Below, in pieces: positions 33,037 to 41,792 of a stretch of DNA of 61,365 nt. This stretch comes from RGIG6353 sp045590615 (GTDB lineage: Bacteria > Bacillota > Clostridia > Oscillospirales > SIG627). Each line of letters starts with the position of its first letter. The first letter of the stretch is position 1. The notes beneath the pieces are model-generated. The model had not been told where the DNA came from and searched no databases. It saw nothing but the letters and a program-made list of their open reading frames with translations. The stretch lies in the NCBI GenBank assembly GCA_045590615.1, contig JAZNRH010000044.1:1-61365 (forward strand), written 5' to 3'. A program made the translations under genes and the position numbers.

Positions 33037-34521
33037 ATGAAAAAAGTATTATCAATAGTTCTTGTTATTTCGCTTCTTCTTTCAACGCTGGCTATGATTG
33101 GCTGCAGCAAGGATGAAGAGGTAAAGAGTAATAAGGAAAACGTTTCGACAGAGGTTAATAACGAAGATGCGCTTGCAAGTGGAGATATTTTCGCTGAGCG
33201 TGCTGCAGTAGACGACGGACTTGACGACGAGCTTGACTTTGAGGGTAAGACTCTTCGTGTCGTATGTCACAACGATGGCTACGAAATGTTTCCTGCAGAA
33301 GAAGCTATAAATAAGGGCGACCTCATTAAAGACGCCAAGGCAGCAAGAAACAGAGCTGTAGAGGATAAGCTTAACTGTAACATTGAGCTTGTTTATTGTG
33401 CAGATATTACTACTCTTGCAGGCTACGTAACAAAGTCGGTTATGTCGGGTTCAAATGAGTTCGACCTCTTGGTTAACCACGTGTTGACGTCGGCAGGTAT
33501 GATTACAAAACAGCTATTTATCAACTGGTACGACGTACCCTACGTTGATTTTACAAAGCCCTGGTGGGCAGCATCGACCTCAAACGAGCTTACGTACGAC
33601 GGAAAATGTATCCTTGCAATTTCCGACCTTAATGCAACTGCAATTCTTTGCACTTGTATAATGGCGTTCAACAAGAACCTTGCGAATTCGTGGGATTTAG
33701 GTAATCTTTACGAGCTTGTATTGAACGGTGAGTGGACCTACGATGCCTTCTATTCGAGAATAAAGGACATCTATATGGACTCCGACGGCTCGGGTGACCG
33801 TTCTGCAGGTGATTTTTACGGTGCAACTCTGCCTCTTGCGAGCTCGACAAACGCCTGGTTGTGGGCATTTAATAATCCTGTAACCTCCAAGAACGAAGAC
33901 GGTGTTCCCACAATCACCATTAAGACCGACAAAATCAATAATATCGTTAAAAGTGTCTATGACCTTTATTACAATACCCAGGGTGTAGGCTCGAGCACCG
34001 ATGATGATTTTGACGAATACAATATGTTTATGAATAAGCAGTCGATTATATATGATACATATATCGCAGAGCTTACCTCGACAAACTTCCGTAACTTTGA
34101 TGACGATTACGGAATTCTTCCATTCCCTAAGTGGGACGAGTATCAGGACAAATATTATTCACACGTTTACGGCGAGCACACAGTTTCTTCAATTCCCAAG
34201 ACGGCTAAGGACCTTGAGTTCATCGGCGCTTGCGTTGAGGCTCTCTCCTACGAATCGTGGAAGACCCTTACACCAACCATTTACGAAATTGCGCTCAAGA
34301 CACGTTACCTCAGAGACAACGAGTCCAAGGAGGTTCTTGATATAATTCTTGATAACCGTTACTTTGATTTCGGATTTATCTACAAGAACGAGTTCGGCTA
34401 TACCTGCTACAACGCAGTCAAAGGAGGCAACGAAAACTTCGAATCCTACTACAACAAGAGATTCCCACTTGAGAAGCTCTCGCTGAAGAAGGTAATAAAA
34501 GTATTCGATAAGCTTTCGTAA
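33037..34521 (+). CDS. Substrate-binding lipoprotein, paralog 2
   Basis: 494 residues from ATG 33037, which follows AAAAGGAG; the frame is open 19 codons further up but that part overlaps the promoter region. Type II signal peptide with lipobox MIGC. It shares with paralog 3 long conserved tracts (GDIFAERAAVDDGLDD, KTLRVVCHNDGYEMF, ANSWDLGNLYELVLNG, DSDGSGDRSAGDFYGATLP and the C-terminal WKTLTPTIYEIALKTRYL). Extracellular, membrane-anchored ligand-binding protein; no permease is adjacent. A terminator and then a MITE follow. Confidence 0.83.
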   Translation: MKKVLSIVLVISLLLSTLAMIGCSKDEEVKSNKENVSTEVNNEDALASGDIFAERAAVDDGLDDELDFEGKTLRVVCHNDGYEMFPAEEAINKGDLIKDAKAARNRAVEDKLNCNIELVYCADITTLAGYVTKSVMSGSNEFDLLVNHVLTSAGMITKQLFINWYDVPYVDFTKPWWAASTSNELTYDGKCILAISDLNATAILCTCIMAFNKNLANSWDLGNLYELVLNGEWTYDAFYSRIKDIYMDSDGSGDRSAGDFYGATLPLASSTNAWLWAFNNPVTSKNEDGVPTITIKTDKINNIVKSVYDLYYNTQGVGSSTDDDFDEYNMFMNKQSIIYDTYIAELTSTNFRNFDDDYGILPFPKWDEYQDKYYSHVYGEHTVSSIPKTAKDLEFIGACVEALSYESWKTLTPTIYEIALKTRYLRDNESKEVLDIILDNRYFDFGFIYKNEFGYTCYNAVKGGNENFESYYNKRFPLEKLSLKKVIKVFDKLS

Positions 34522-34529
34522 TCGAATGA

Positions 34530-34572
34530 GCAACAGGAGACTTTTGATTTTCAAGGGTCTCCTTGCTTTTTA
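34530..34572 (+). terminator. Terminator after paralog 2
   Basis: GCAACAGGAGAC/GTCTCCTTGC stem with one bulge, followed by TTTTTA; 3 bp before a MITE. Confidence 0.8.
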
Positions 34573-34575
34573 TCG

Positions 34576-34739
34576 TATAGCCGAAGGGAATCGAACTATT
34601 ATCGCCGAGAAAAGCCCTTTTCGGTCTAAATTTTCCCTTGTCGCTTGGAATACGTGTAGTATTCCTGCACTTCGCTGAAAAATTTATCCTCGAAAATTAC
34701 CTCTTGAAACCGACAAGAGTTCGGCTCCCTTTGGCTATA
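34576..34739. mobile_element. MITE family copy A (complete, 164 bp)
   Basis: Inverted termini: left TATAGCCGAAGGGAATCGAA, right end reading in reverse TATAGCCAAAGGGAGCCGAA. Interior contains a GGAATAC/GTATTCC hairpin shared in form with the copy at 61227. Flanks fit insertion at a TA dinucleotide (TA duplicated on each side), as in IS630/Tc1-type elements. It contains no gene. Located between a terminator and the promoter of paralog 3; 34740-34849 holds an R2/R3-like A/T-rich and GC-rich patchwork without a gene. Confidence 0.82.
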
Positions 34740-34849
34740 ATCAACCTTGCCGTTTTGTTTTGAAAACGTAAGGACAGGCGCGCTTTGCCGGTGGTGGCTC
34801 GCCGCTTTTTTGCTGAAAACGGGCTTTTGTGCTTTTTTTAACAAACCTA

Positions 34850-34878
34850 TTGTAAAAATGTAAAATCTATGTTATAAT
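34850..34878 (+). promoter_or_regulatory. Promoter of binding-protein paralog 3
   Basis: TTGTAA, 17-bp spacer, TATAAT; the same -35 variant as paralog 2. Confidence 0.75.
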
Positions 34879-34917
34879 TTATTACGATATAATTATTTTG
34901 ATACTGGGAGGTATAAT

Positions 34918-36408
34918 ATGAAAAAACTGTTATCGCTTATTCTTGTGCTTTCGCTTCTGCTTTCCTCGCTTGCTATGATTGGTTGCAGCAAGGACGAAGA
35001 GATAGACGAGAAGAAGGAAAATGCAGCTACAGAAGAAAACTCGAAAGAAGCTCTTGAAAAGGGCGATATCTTTGCCGAGCGTGCTGCAGTAGACGACGGG
35101 CTTGACGATAACCTTAACTTTGGTGGCAAGACGCTCCGTGTCGTATGTCACAACGACGGTTACGAAATGTTCACTCCTGCAGAAGACGTAAACAAGGGTG
35201 ACCTTATTAAAGATGCAAAGGCGACCAGAAACAGAGCAGTTGAGGATAAGCTCGATTGTAAAATAGAGCTTACGTATTGCTCGGACATCAATACCGTTGC
35301 TTCTCACGTAGCCAAGTCGGTAATGTCGGGCGCTGATGAATTCGACCTTGTTGTAAACCACGTTCTTACAACGGGTGGTATGGTTCCCAAGAACCTTTTT
35401 GTCAATTGGTACGACGTACCCCACGTTGACTTTACAAAGCCCTGGTGGGCAGCATCAAATTCCACCGAGCTTACATACGACGGAAAGTCTATTCTTGCCA
35501 TTTCCGACCTCAACGCAACTGCAATTCTTGATACCTGCGTTTTAATTTTCAACAAGAACCTTGCGAATTCGTGGGATTTAGGCAATCTCTACGAGCTTGT
35601 ATTGAACGGCAATTGGACCTATGATGAGTTCTATTCGAGAATCAAGGACATCTATATTGACACCGACGGCTCGGGCGACCGTTCTGCAGGCGACTTCTAC
35701 GGCGCAACCCTTCCGATTTCAAACACTACCAACTCGTGGCTGTGGGCATTCGACAACCCCGTAACCCTCAAGGACGAAAATGGCGTTCCCACTTATTCTA
35801 TCAAGACCGACAAAATCAACAATATCGTAAAGACTCTTTTCGACCTTTACTATAACACTACGGGCGTTGGAGCAAGCGATGCCGATGATTTTGACGAATA
35901 CAATATGTTCATCAACAAGCAGTCTATTATAACTGCAGGTTACCTCATTCACCTCACCTGGACGAGTATGCGTAACTTTGAGGACGACTATGGAATTCTT
36001 CCTATGCCCAAGTGGGACGAGTATCAGAGTGAGTATCACTCACACGTTTACGGTGAGCACACCGTTTCTGCAATTCCCAAGACGGCTAAGGACCTCGAGT
36101 TTGTCGGAGCTTGTGTTGAGGCACTCTCCTACGAATCGTGGAAGACCCTTACACCAACTATCTACGAAATCGCTCTCAAGACACGTTACCTCAGAGATAA
36201 CGAGTCCAAAGAGGTTCTCGATATAATCCTTGACCAGCGTTACTTTGACTTCGGATTCGTATACGATAACTGGCAGGGCTTTGGTACGGTAGGACAGTTC
36301 CTTGTAAGAGACAAGGTAGAAAACTTTGAGTCCTACTACACCAAGAGATATCCTAAGGCAAGATTGCATTTGAAAAAGATAATCAAGGCGTTTGATAAGC
36401 TGTCCTAA
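34918..36408 (+). CDS. Substrate-binding lipoprotein, paralog 3
   Basis: 496 residues, type II signal peptide with lipobox MIGC, then the same fold as paralogs 1 and 2. Differences concentrate in the central part (AILDTCVLIFNK here, AILCTCIMAFNK in paralog 2) and in the C-terminal region (YDNWQGFGTVGQFLV), where ligand specificity may lie. The acidic loop DTDGSGDR is kept. Own promoter, AGGAGG-like GGGAGGT site and terminator. Ligand unknown; no transporter subunits adjoin. Confidence 0.83.
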   Translation: MKKLLSLILVLSLLLSSLAMIGCSKDEEIDEKKENAATEENSKEALEKGDIFAERAAVDDGLDDNLNFGGKTLRVVCHNDGYEMFTPAEDVNKGDLIKDAKATRNRAVEDKLDCKIELTYCSDINTVASHVAKSVMSGADEFDLVVNHVLTTGGMVPKNLFVNWYDVPHVDFTKPWWAASNSTELTYDGKSILAISDLNATAILDTCVLIFNKNLANSWDLGNLYELVLNGNWTYDEFYSRIKDIYIDTDGSGDRSAGDFYGATLPISNTTNSWLWAFDNPVTLKDENGVPTYSIKTDKINNIVKTLFDLYYNTTGVGASDADDFDEYNMFINKQSIITAGYLIHLTWTSMRNFEDDYGILPMPKWDEYQSEYHSHVYGEHTVSAIPKTAKDLEFVGACVEALSYESWKTLTPTIYEIALKTRYLRDNESKEVLDIILDQRYFDFGFVYDNWQGFGTVGQFLVRDKVENFESYYTKRYPKARLHLKKIIKAFDKLS

Positions 36409-36420
36409 TCCACTAACACT

Positions 36421-36470
36421 CAGGGCTGTGAAAAACTAATTTGGTTTTTTGCAGCCCTCAATTATTTTTT
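36421..36470 (+). terminator. Terminator after paralog 3
   Basis: AGGGCTG..AAAAAC/GGTTTTTTGCAGCCCT stem and a T-rich tail; related to the stems at 31077, 53955 and 60146. Confidence 0.88.
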
Positions 36471-36573
36471 ATCCTTCCATCTTTCTACAAAATCGAACAC
36501 GACCTTCAATGTAAAATATGGCATAAACAAAAGAAGTATGAATAAAATGAAGTAAAAACATTGGAGGCGTAAG

Positions 36574-37491
36574 ATGAACGAAAGACATTATTTTCCCGAA
36601 GGAATGTTGATAAAAACCCCGTCTAACAGGTTGGCTATGTCCAGCCTTTCGGCACTTGACGAGGCGAGGAGCAGTGGAAAAATTTTAGAGGCAATAGTAA
36701 CCCTGTGTGGAGAGGGCTATGAGCTTTCACTTGATTTGGGAGTATGCCGAGGCATTATTCCAAGAGAAGAGGTCGCATGGAGCGAGGACGGAAAAATCCC
36801 GAGAGACATTGCGATTATAACGAGGGTAGGAAAGGCTGTCTCGTTTATAGTGGAGAGCATTACCAAAAACGAGGACGGCGAGGTCGTGGCATATCTTTCA
36901 CGCAGACGTGCTCAGGAGGAATGTGTCAAAAGATATCTCAACAAGCTTGAAATAGGCGACGTAATAGATGCAAGGATTACGCATTTCGAGCCATTCGGCG
37001 CTTTTTGCGATATAGGCTGTGGCATAGTTTCGCTCTTGTCTATAGACTCAATTTCGGTTTCCCGTATATCACATCCGAGCGACAGATTCGTTCTCGGTCA
37101 GCATATAAAGGCTGTCGTTAAATCAAGAGAAGAGCCACTTGATATAAGGGGCAACGTCTCAAACGGCAGAATTTCGCTGTCTCACAAGGAGCTTCTTGGC
37201 ACCTGGCTGGAGAACGCAAATCGGTTCAAGGTCGGTCAGACGGTGGCAGGCGTTGTAAGGAGTATCGAGAATTACGGAATTTTCGTTGAGCTAGCTCCGA
37301 ACCTTGCAGGACTTGCCGAGTGGAAGGGTGGAGTAGAGGTCGGACAGCTTGCCTCGGTCTACATAAAAAACATCATTCCACAAAAGATGAAGGTCAAGCT
37401 TGTAATCGTAGACAGCTACACAGCCGACAAGCACTTTATCAAAAACGAGTATTTTATAAAGAGTGGCAACGTAGCCGATTGGGAATACTAA
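36574..37491 (+). CDS. S1-domain RNA-binding protein
   Basis: 305 residues. Two clear S1-type OB folds: one about 125-200 (LEIGDVIDARITHFEPFGAFCDI) and one about 215-280 (FKVGQTVAGVVRSIENYGIFVEL); a less certain third precedes them (GKILEAIVTLCGEGYELSL). It resembles short Firmicutes homologues of ribosomal protein S1 that bind mRNA in translation. Ribosome site TTGGAGG 8 bp before ATG. Monocistronic; a hairpin follows. Confidence 0.82.
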   Translation: MNERHYFPEGMLIKTPSNRLAMSSLSALDEARSSGKILEAIVTLCGEGYELSLDLGVCRGIIPREEVAWSEDGKIPRDIAIITRVGKAVSFIVESITKNEDGEVVAYLSRRRAQEECVKRYLNKLEIGDVIDARITHFEPFGAFCDIGCGIVSLLSIDSISVSRISHPSDRFVLGQHIKAVVKSREEPLDIRGNVSNGRISLSHKELLGTWLENANRFKVGQTVAGVVRSIENYGIFVELAPNLAGLAEWKGGVEVGQLASVYIKNIIPQKMKVKLVIVDSYTADKHFIKNEYFIKSGNVADWEY

Positions 37492-37523
37492 AAGCAATTG
37501 CATTTTTAGTGTCCTTTCTTTCG

Positions 37524-37551
37524 CCCTATCCTTTTTGGTAGAAGGATAGGG
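37524..37551. terminator. Hairpin after the S1-domain gene
   Basis: CCCTATCCTT/AAGGATAGGG stem with an 8-nt loop. The following TCATTCTTATT is only moderately T-rich, so termination may be weak. Confidence 0.55.
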
Positions 37552-37601
37552 TCATTCTTATTAAAGTCATTCTTATTTATATTATTCTTATTACGTTCTA
37601 C

Positions 37602-37673
37602 TTTTTTCACTTCTTGAAATCCTTTTTCCACATTTCTTGAATTCCTGTTTTTTCACTTCTTGAAATCCTTTTT
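37602..37673 (+). repeat. 26-bp direct repeat in a gene-free stretch
   Basis: Two exact copies of a 26-bp unit (TTTTTTCACTTCTTG... ATCCTTTTT) at 37602-37627 and 37648-37673, with a degenerate third piece between them (ATTTCTTGAATTCCTG). The surrounding 37560-37810 stretch is A/T-rich and holds no gene that I can support. Confidence 0.7.
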
Positions 37674-37811
37674 TTGCACCACTTTTCGAGGGCGAAAAAC
37701 AAGCTGAAATTTTTAGAAAATTTACATTTATTTTTTTCTTTGCTCCCCCCTTCATTTACTATTATACACTGACATCGACTGACATACAATGACCACTTAC
37801 TGACAACTTTA

Positions 37812-37840
37812 TTGACTTTTGTATTTCTTTGTGATAAAAT
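37812..37840 (+). promoter_or_regulatory. Promoter of mtaB
   Basis: TTGACT, 17-bp spacer ending TGTGA, TAAAAT. Confidence 0.75.
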
Positions 37841-37853
37841 TTCATAAAGAGGT

Positions 37854-39104
37854 ATGAAGATGAAGATAGGAATGTTGACGCTCGGGTGTAGGGTAAACCA
37901 ATACGAGAGCGATGCAATAGCCGAAAGGCTTGAGAAAAAAGGCTACGAGATAGCAAAATTTGAAAAGGGCTGTGACGCTTATATAATAAATACCTGCACC
38001 GTAACTGCAGAGAGTGATTCAAAGTGCAAAAAGGCAATCCGACGGGCGCTGAGATATGGCGCACCCGTGGCAGTAATAGGCTGTTTTGTTCAGGGTGCCT
38101 CAGGGAATGACGCAGAGCTTGACGGGGTAAACTATATTTCGGGCAACGTCAACAAGGGCGAGGTCGCAGATTATATAGATAGAATAATAGCAGGCGAGAG
38201 GTTTGACAGACGGCAGAGTCTGTCGGGGGCAGAATATGAAAGACTCGGTATAACCTCTTGTAAATACGTCAAGGCGTACGTTAAAATCGAGGACGGCTGT
38301 AACAACTTCTGCTCTTATTGCTACGTGCCCTACGTCAGGGGCAGAGTGCGTTCACGCAATGAGGAGGACGTGCTCTCAGAGGTGAGAAGTCTGAGAGAGT
38401 CGGGCTACAAGGAAATTATACTTACGGGTATTGAAACCTCGGCTTATGGAGAGGATAGAAACAGCAAGGAAGCACTTTGCTCACTCGTAGAGAGAATACA
38501 GAGTGAAAACCATTTTCCAAGACTTCGTTTCGGCTCACTCAACCCCTCTTTTTTTACAAGAGAAAGGCTGGACAGACTTTCTCGGATTGAGGGTGTAATG
38601 CCTCACTTTCATCTGTCGGTACAGAGTGCGTCGGACAGAGTGCTCGAGGCTATGCGACGTCATTATACGAGTGACGAGCTTTATCGTGCCGTCGAGGATA
38701 TAAGGCATTATTTCCCAACGGCTAATCTTTCCTGCGATATGATATGCGGCTTCCCCGGTGAGAGCGAGGCTGATTTTTGTGAGAGCCTCGAGTTTATAAA
38801 AAGGGCAAGGATTTTGCACACTCATATTTTTCCGTATTCCAACCGTGAGGGAACGCTTGCCTCGAAAATGGACGGACAGCTCTCTCAGGAGGAAAAGCAC
38901 AGAAGGGCAGGTGTGATGTCCGAGCTTGCCCAAGGTGTATATAACGAAATATACCGTGAAAATCTGGGCAGGGAGTATACTATACTTGCAGAGTTTTTCA
39001 AAAACGGTAACGTGCTCGGCTACACAGAGAATTTCATCAACCTTTCCATTCCTCGCCCCGAGGGCTGTGAAAAGGGAGATATTATAAGGGTGACAATTAA
39101 ATAA
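37854..39104 (+). CDS. mtaB: tRNA t6A37 methylthiotransferase MtaB
   Basis: 416 residues: radical-SAM methylthiotransferase that converts t6A37 to ms2t6A in tRNA-Lys and similar tRNAs. N-terminal UPF0004 cysteines are in LGCRVNQYESD, NTCTVTAESD and IGCFVQG; the radical-SAM cluster is in DGCNNFCSYCYVP; a C-terminal TRAM domain ends near IPRPEGCEKGDIIRVTIK. The MtaB subgroup is recognised by short length and NTCTVT. Ribosome site AAGAGG just before ATG 37854; a second in-frame ATG is 6 bp on. Confidence 0.93.
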   Translation: MKMKIGMLTLGCRVNQYESDAIAERLEKKGYEIAKFEKGCDAYIINTCTVTAESDSKCKKAIRRALRYGAPVAVIGCFVQGASGNDAELDGVNYISGNVNKGEVADYIDRIIAGERFDRRQSLSGAEYERLGITSCKYVKAYVKIEDGCNNFCSYCYVPYVRGRVRSRNEEDVLSEVRSLRESGYKEIILTGIETSAYGEDRNSKEALCSLVERIQSENHFPRLRFGSLNPSFFTRERLDRLSRIEGVMPHFHLSVQSASDRVLEAMRRHYTSDELYRAVEDIRHYFPTANLSCDMICGFPGESEADFCESLEFIKRARILHTHIFPYSNREGTLASKMDGQLSQEEKHRRAGVMSELAQGVYNEIYRENLGREYTILAEFFKNGNVLGYTENFINLSIPRPEGCEKGDIIRVTIK

Positions 39105-39254
39105 AAATTCACAATTTGCTAAACAAAAGATGAAAAAAGTTTGGTAAAATATAGAAAAGTAATAAATTTTGTTAATATTTCAATTATGAACAAAGTTTAG
39201 CGAATAACATAAAAGACTCTTAAAACAGAGGTTTTTGAAAGGAAGGTATAAATT

Positions 39255-39941
39255 ATGTCTACAAAAATTCTTGTAATTGACGACGACCAGAACATATGCG
39301 AGCTGTTGAGAATTTTTCTTGAAAACGAGGGATATAAGGTAAAGAGTGCAGGAGACGGCGCAGAGGGTATCGCGCTTTTCAAGGTATACGAGCCCGATTT
39401 GGTTCTTCTCGATATTATGCTTCCCAAAAAGGACGGCTGGCAGGTATGCCGTGAAATAAGAGAAATGTCTCAAAAGCCCATTATTATGCTTACTGCCAAG
39501 GGAGAGGTCTTCGACAAGGTGCTCGGACTTGAGCTTGGCGCAGACGATTTTATCGTCAAGCCCTTTGATACCAAGGAGGTTTCGGCACGTGTCAAGGCTG
39601 TGCTTCGCCGTTACACTGCCGGAGACAGAAGAGAAGAGGACGAGGTAGTCAAGTTTGAGAACATTGAAATAAGTCTTAGAAAATACGAGCTTAAGCTCAA
39701 TTCAAAGGCTGTTGATATTCCCCCCAAGGAGCTTGAGCTTCTCTATTTCCTTGCCTCTAACTACAACAGAGTTTTCACCCGTGACCAGCTTCTCGACAAG
39801 GTGTGGGGCTTTGATTATCTCGGAGACTCAAGAACGGTTGACGTTCACGTAAAAAGATTGCGTGAAAAGCTTGAGGGCGTAAGCGACAAGTGGAATCTTA
39901 AGACGGTATGGGGCGTAGGATATAAATTCGAGCTTCTTTAA
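39255..39941 (+). CDS. OmpR/PhoB-family response regulator
   Basis: 228 residues: receiver domain with phospho-acceptor Asp53 (LVLLDIMLPKKDGW), acidic pair DDD near the start, Thr in MLTAKGE and Lys in VKPFDTKE; then a winged-helix DNA-binding domain (about 130-228; RVFTRDQLLDKVWGF, SRTVDVHVKRLREKL). It lies 11 bp before the start of the partner kinase. Stimulus and regulon unknown; no transport or resistance gene adjoins. The 150-bp upstream region has an A/T-rich TAAAAT (39144) but no convincing -35. Confidence 0.93.
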   Translation: MSTKILVIDDDQNICELLRIFLENEGYKVKSAGDGAEGIALFKVYEPDLVLLDIMLPKKDGWQVCREIREMSQKPIIMLTAKGEVFDKVLGLELGADDFIVKPFDTKEVSARVKAVLRRYTAGDRREEDEVVKFENIEISLRKYELKLNSKAVDIPPKELELLYFLASNYNRVFTRDQLLDKVWGFDYLGDSRTVDVHVKRLREKLEGVSDKWNLKTVWGVGYKFELL

Positions 39942-39952
39942 GGGTGGCGAAA

Positions 39953-41428
39953 ATGTATAAAAGCATATTCGGTAAATACATTCTCACCTTTATGATTATC
40001 GTTGTAATAAGCTTTTTGGCATTGAGTATGGTCGTTACCTCACTCGTTGACAGATCATATACCGAAATGAAGCTTGACCAGATGGAGAATACTGCGCAGA
40101 GCATATACTCGGGTCTCAACGGTCTTATGGCTGTCAGCAAAAAGCCTCTTGAATTGGTTATAAGGCTGGACAACGGCTACGTGAATGAGTTTATCAACAA
40201 AAATGCCGAAAACACCGACTCGGTTATTTTCATAACCGACCATAACGGCAGAGTGCTTGTTACCAGTGATAACGGTAAAGGAATAATTCCGGACGAGCTT
40301 TCACCTACGCTTGCCGAGATGTATCTTATGAAGGACTATTCGGTGTCCGACCTTGACGGCTTGTTTGAAAAAGAGCACATCAACGTGATTTCTCCCATAA
40401 ATATCAACCCTATTGCGTGGACCGATAACAAGGCTGAGGAAAATACGGGTGCAGTTTTTATATGCTCGGAGAATACCAATCCTATTCTTGAAAAAATAGG
40501 CTCGACAATCACGATGACGCTGATATGGATATTTATTATATCACTTGCAGCAGTTTATTTTGTCAGCGAGAGGGTTTCAAGGCCACTCAAGGAAATGAGC
40601 TATGCCGCAAAGAGCTTTGCTCAGGGGAAATTTAACGTGCGTGTTCCGGTGAGGGGAGACGATGAGGTTGCAGAGCTTGCCACAGCCTTTAATAATATGG
40701 CGGGAAGCCTTGAAAAGCTTGAGGAAAACAGAAGCACGTTCTTGTCAAATATATCTCACGACCTGAGAACTCCGATGACTACGATATCGGGCTTTATTGA
40801 CGGAATACTTTCGGGCGCAATTCCCGAGGACAAGACCGAGCATTATCTCGGTGTCGTTTCGTCTGAGGTCAAAAGACTTGCAAGGCTGGTTAATTCACTG
40901 CTTGATATAACGAGAATTCAGTCGGGCGAAAGAAAATTCAATATGCGTCCGTTTGACGTCTGCGAGCTTGCAAGACAGGTGCTGATTTCCTGCGAGTCGA
41001 GAATTGACTCAAAGAAGCTGGACGTTTCCTTTGAGTGCGACGATGACAATATGGTTGCCGTTGCCGATATGGACGCAATTCATCAGATTTTGTATAATTT
41101 GATTGACAATGCAATCAAGTTTTCAAACGAGGGTGGTAAGCTTTCTCTCAAGCTCCACGAGAATGCACAAAAGATATTCGTCAGCGTAAGAAATACGGGG
41201 GATGGAATTGCCTCAAACGAGCTGCCACACGTCTTTGACAGATTTTATAAGTCGGACAGTTCAAGAGGTATGGACAAGTCGGGGCTTGGCTTGGGCTTGT
41301 ATATTTCCAAGACGATTATGGATCAGCATAACGAGGAAATCTGGGTTAAGTCCGAGGAAAATTCGTGGTGCGAATTCACCTTTACCTTGAAAGCTGAGGG
41401 CAAAAAGAAACCAAAGGATGCTTTTTAG
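39953..41428 (+). CDS. Membrane sensor histidine kinase
   Basis: 491 residues: membrane segment 1 (about 8-30), extracellular sensor region with PDC-like features (FITDHNGRVLVTSDNG), membrane segment 2 (about 185-205), HAMP (RVSRPLKEMSYAAKSF), HisKA with His269 (SNISHDLRTPMTT), and HATPase (NLIDNAIKFSN, GDGIASNELPHVFDRF, KSGLGLGLYIS). I chose ATG 39953 after AAGGGTGG; a GTG at 39944 overlaps that site. The last residues (KKPKDAF) and the stop lie in an R2 repeat, so the C-terminus appears to have been altered by the repeat. Confidence 0.92.
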   Translation: MYKSIFGKYILTFMIIVVISFLALSMVVTSLVDRSYTEMKLDQMENTAQSIYSGLNGLMAVSKKPLELVIRLDNGYVNEFINKNAENTDSVIFITDHNGRVLVTSDNGKGIIPDELSPTLAEMYLMKDYSVSDLDGLFEKEHINVISPININPIAWTDNKAEENTGAVFICSENTNPILEKIGSTITMTLIWIFIISLAAVYFVSERVSRPLKEMSYAAKSFAQGKFNVRVPVRGDDEVAELATAFNNMAGSLEKLEENRSTFLSNISHDLRTPMTTISGFIDGILSGAIPEDKTEHYLGVVSSEVKRLARLVNSLLDITRIQSGERKFNMRPFDVCELARQVLISCESRIDSKKLDVSFECDDDNMVAVADMDAIHQILYNLIDNAIKFSNEGGKLSLKLHENAQKIFVSVRNTGDGIASNELPHVFDRFYKSDSSRGMDKSGLGLGLYISKTIMDQHNEEIWVKSEENSWCEFTFTLKAEGKKKPKDAF

Positions 41429-41530
41429 CAAAAAGCACCCTCTGGACTCCCGAAAAGCATAACTTATTTAATTTTAGTTTTATATTACTAAAAACTTGTT
41501 ATGCTTATAAAAATAGGTGAGCCCTCATAA
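41408..41530 (+). repeat. Dispersed repeat family R2, copy a (rearranged)
   Basis: AAACCAAAGGATGCTTTTTA, GCAAAAAGCACCCTC and GAAAAGCATAACTTATTTAA match the copies at 47582-47659 and 60043-60128. Here the AGGTGAGCCCTCATAA part comes last, not first, and an inverted AAGCATAAC/GTTATGCTT pair lies inside. It overlaps the end of the histidine-kinase gene. Confidence 0.65.
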
Positions 41531-41565
41531 GTCACAACCTCCGGCTAAGCCGGAGGTTGTGACTT
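41530..41565. terminator. Perfect 17-bp hairpin after the two-component genes
   Basis: AGTCACAACCTCCGGCT/AGCCGGAGGTTGTGACT with almost no loop. TTTGATTTA follows; it is a likely terminator but the T run is short. Confidence 0.6.
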
Positions 41566-41632
41566 TGATTTATAAAATGTGTGTCACATATTCCTCTTTT
41601 GCATATTATATCAATAGTAGGGGGGAGACTGG

Positions 41633-41779
41633 ATGCACGGACGGGCGAGAGGTATCGGGATTTGTGTTGCGTCGTTTGGCTTTGGGCTTTTGCTGGCATT
41701 TTTTATGCCGAAAAGCGCCTTGATTGTGCTTGAATCGATTGTTATTATTATTGCAGGCGCATTTTTCGTAACCTGTTAG
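41633..41779 (+). CDS. 48-residue membrane protein upstream of spoVM
   Basis: ATG 41633 after GGGGGGAGA encodes 48 residues: a short basic start (MHGRARGIGI), then two hydrophobic stretches (CVASFGFGLLLAFFM and ALIVLESIVIIIAGAFF). It ends 13 bp before spoVM and shares its leader, so the two are probably co-expressed during sporulation. Similar short Gly-rich double-spanning proteins occur in Clostridia but I cannot name a family. A CATATTAT element at 41602 resembles a sigma-E -10, but no good sigma-E -35 is placed upstream. Confidence 0.65.
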   Translation: MHGRARGIGICVASFGFGLLLAFFMPKSALIVLESIVIIIAGAFFVTC

Positions 41780-41792
41780 AAAGGAGCAGAAT

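Noticed and set aside
41581..41610. Sigma-E promoter for spoVM
   Set aside because: CATATTAT resembles a -10, but no matching -35 lies at the proper 13-15 bp distance.
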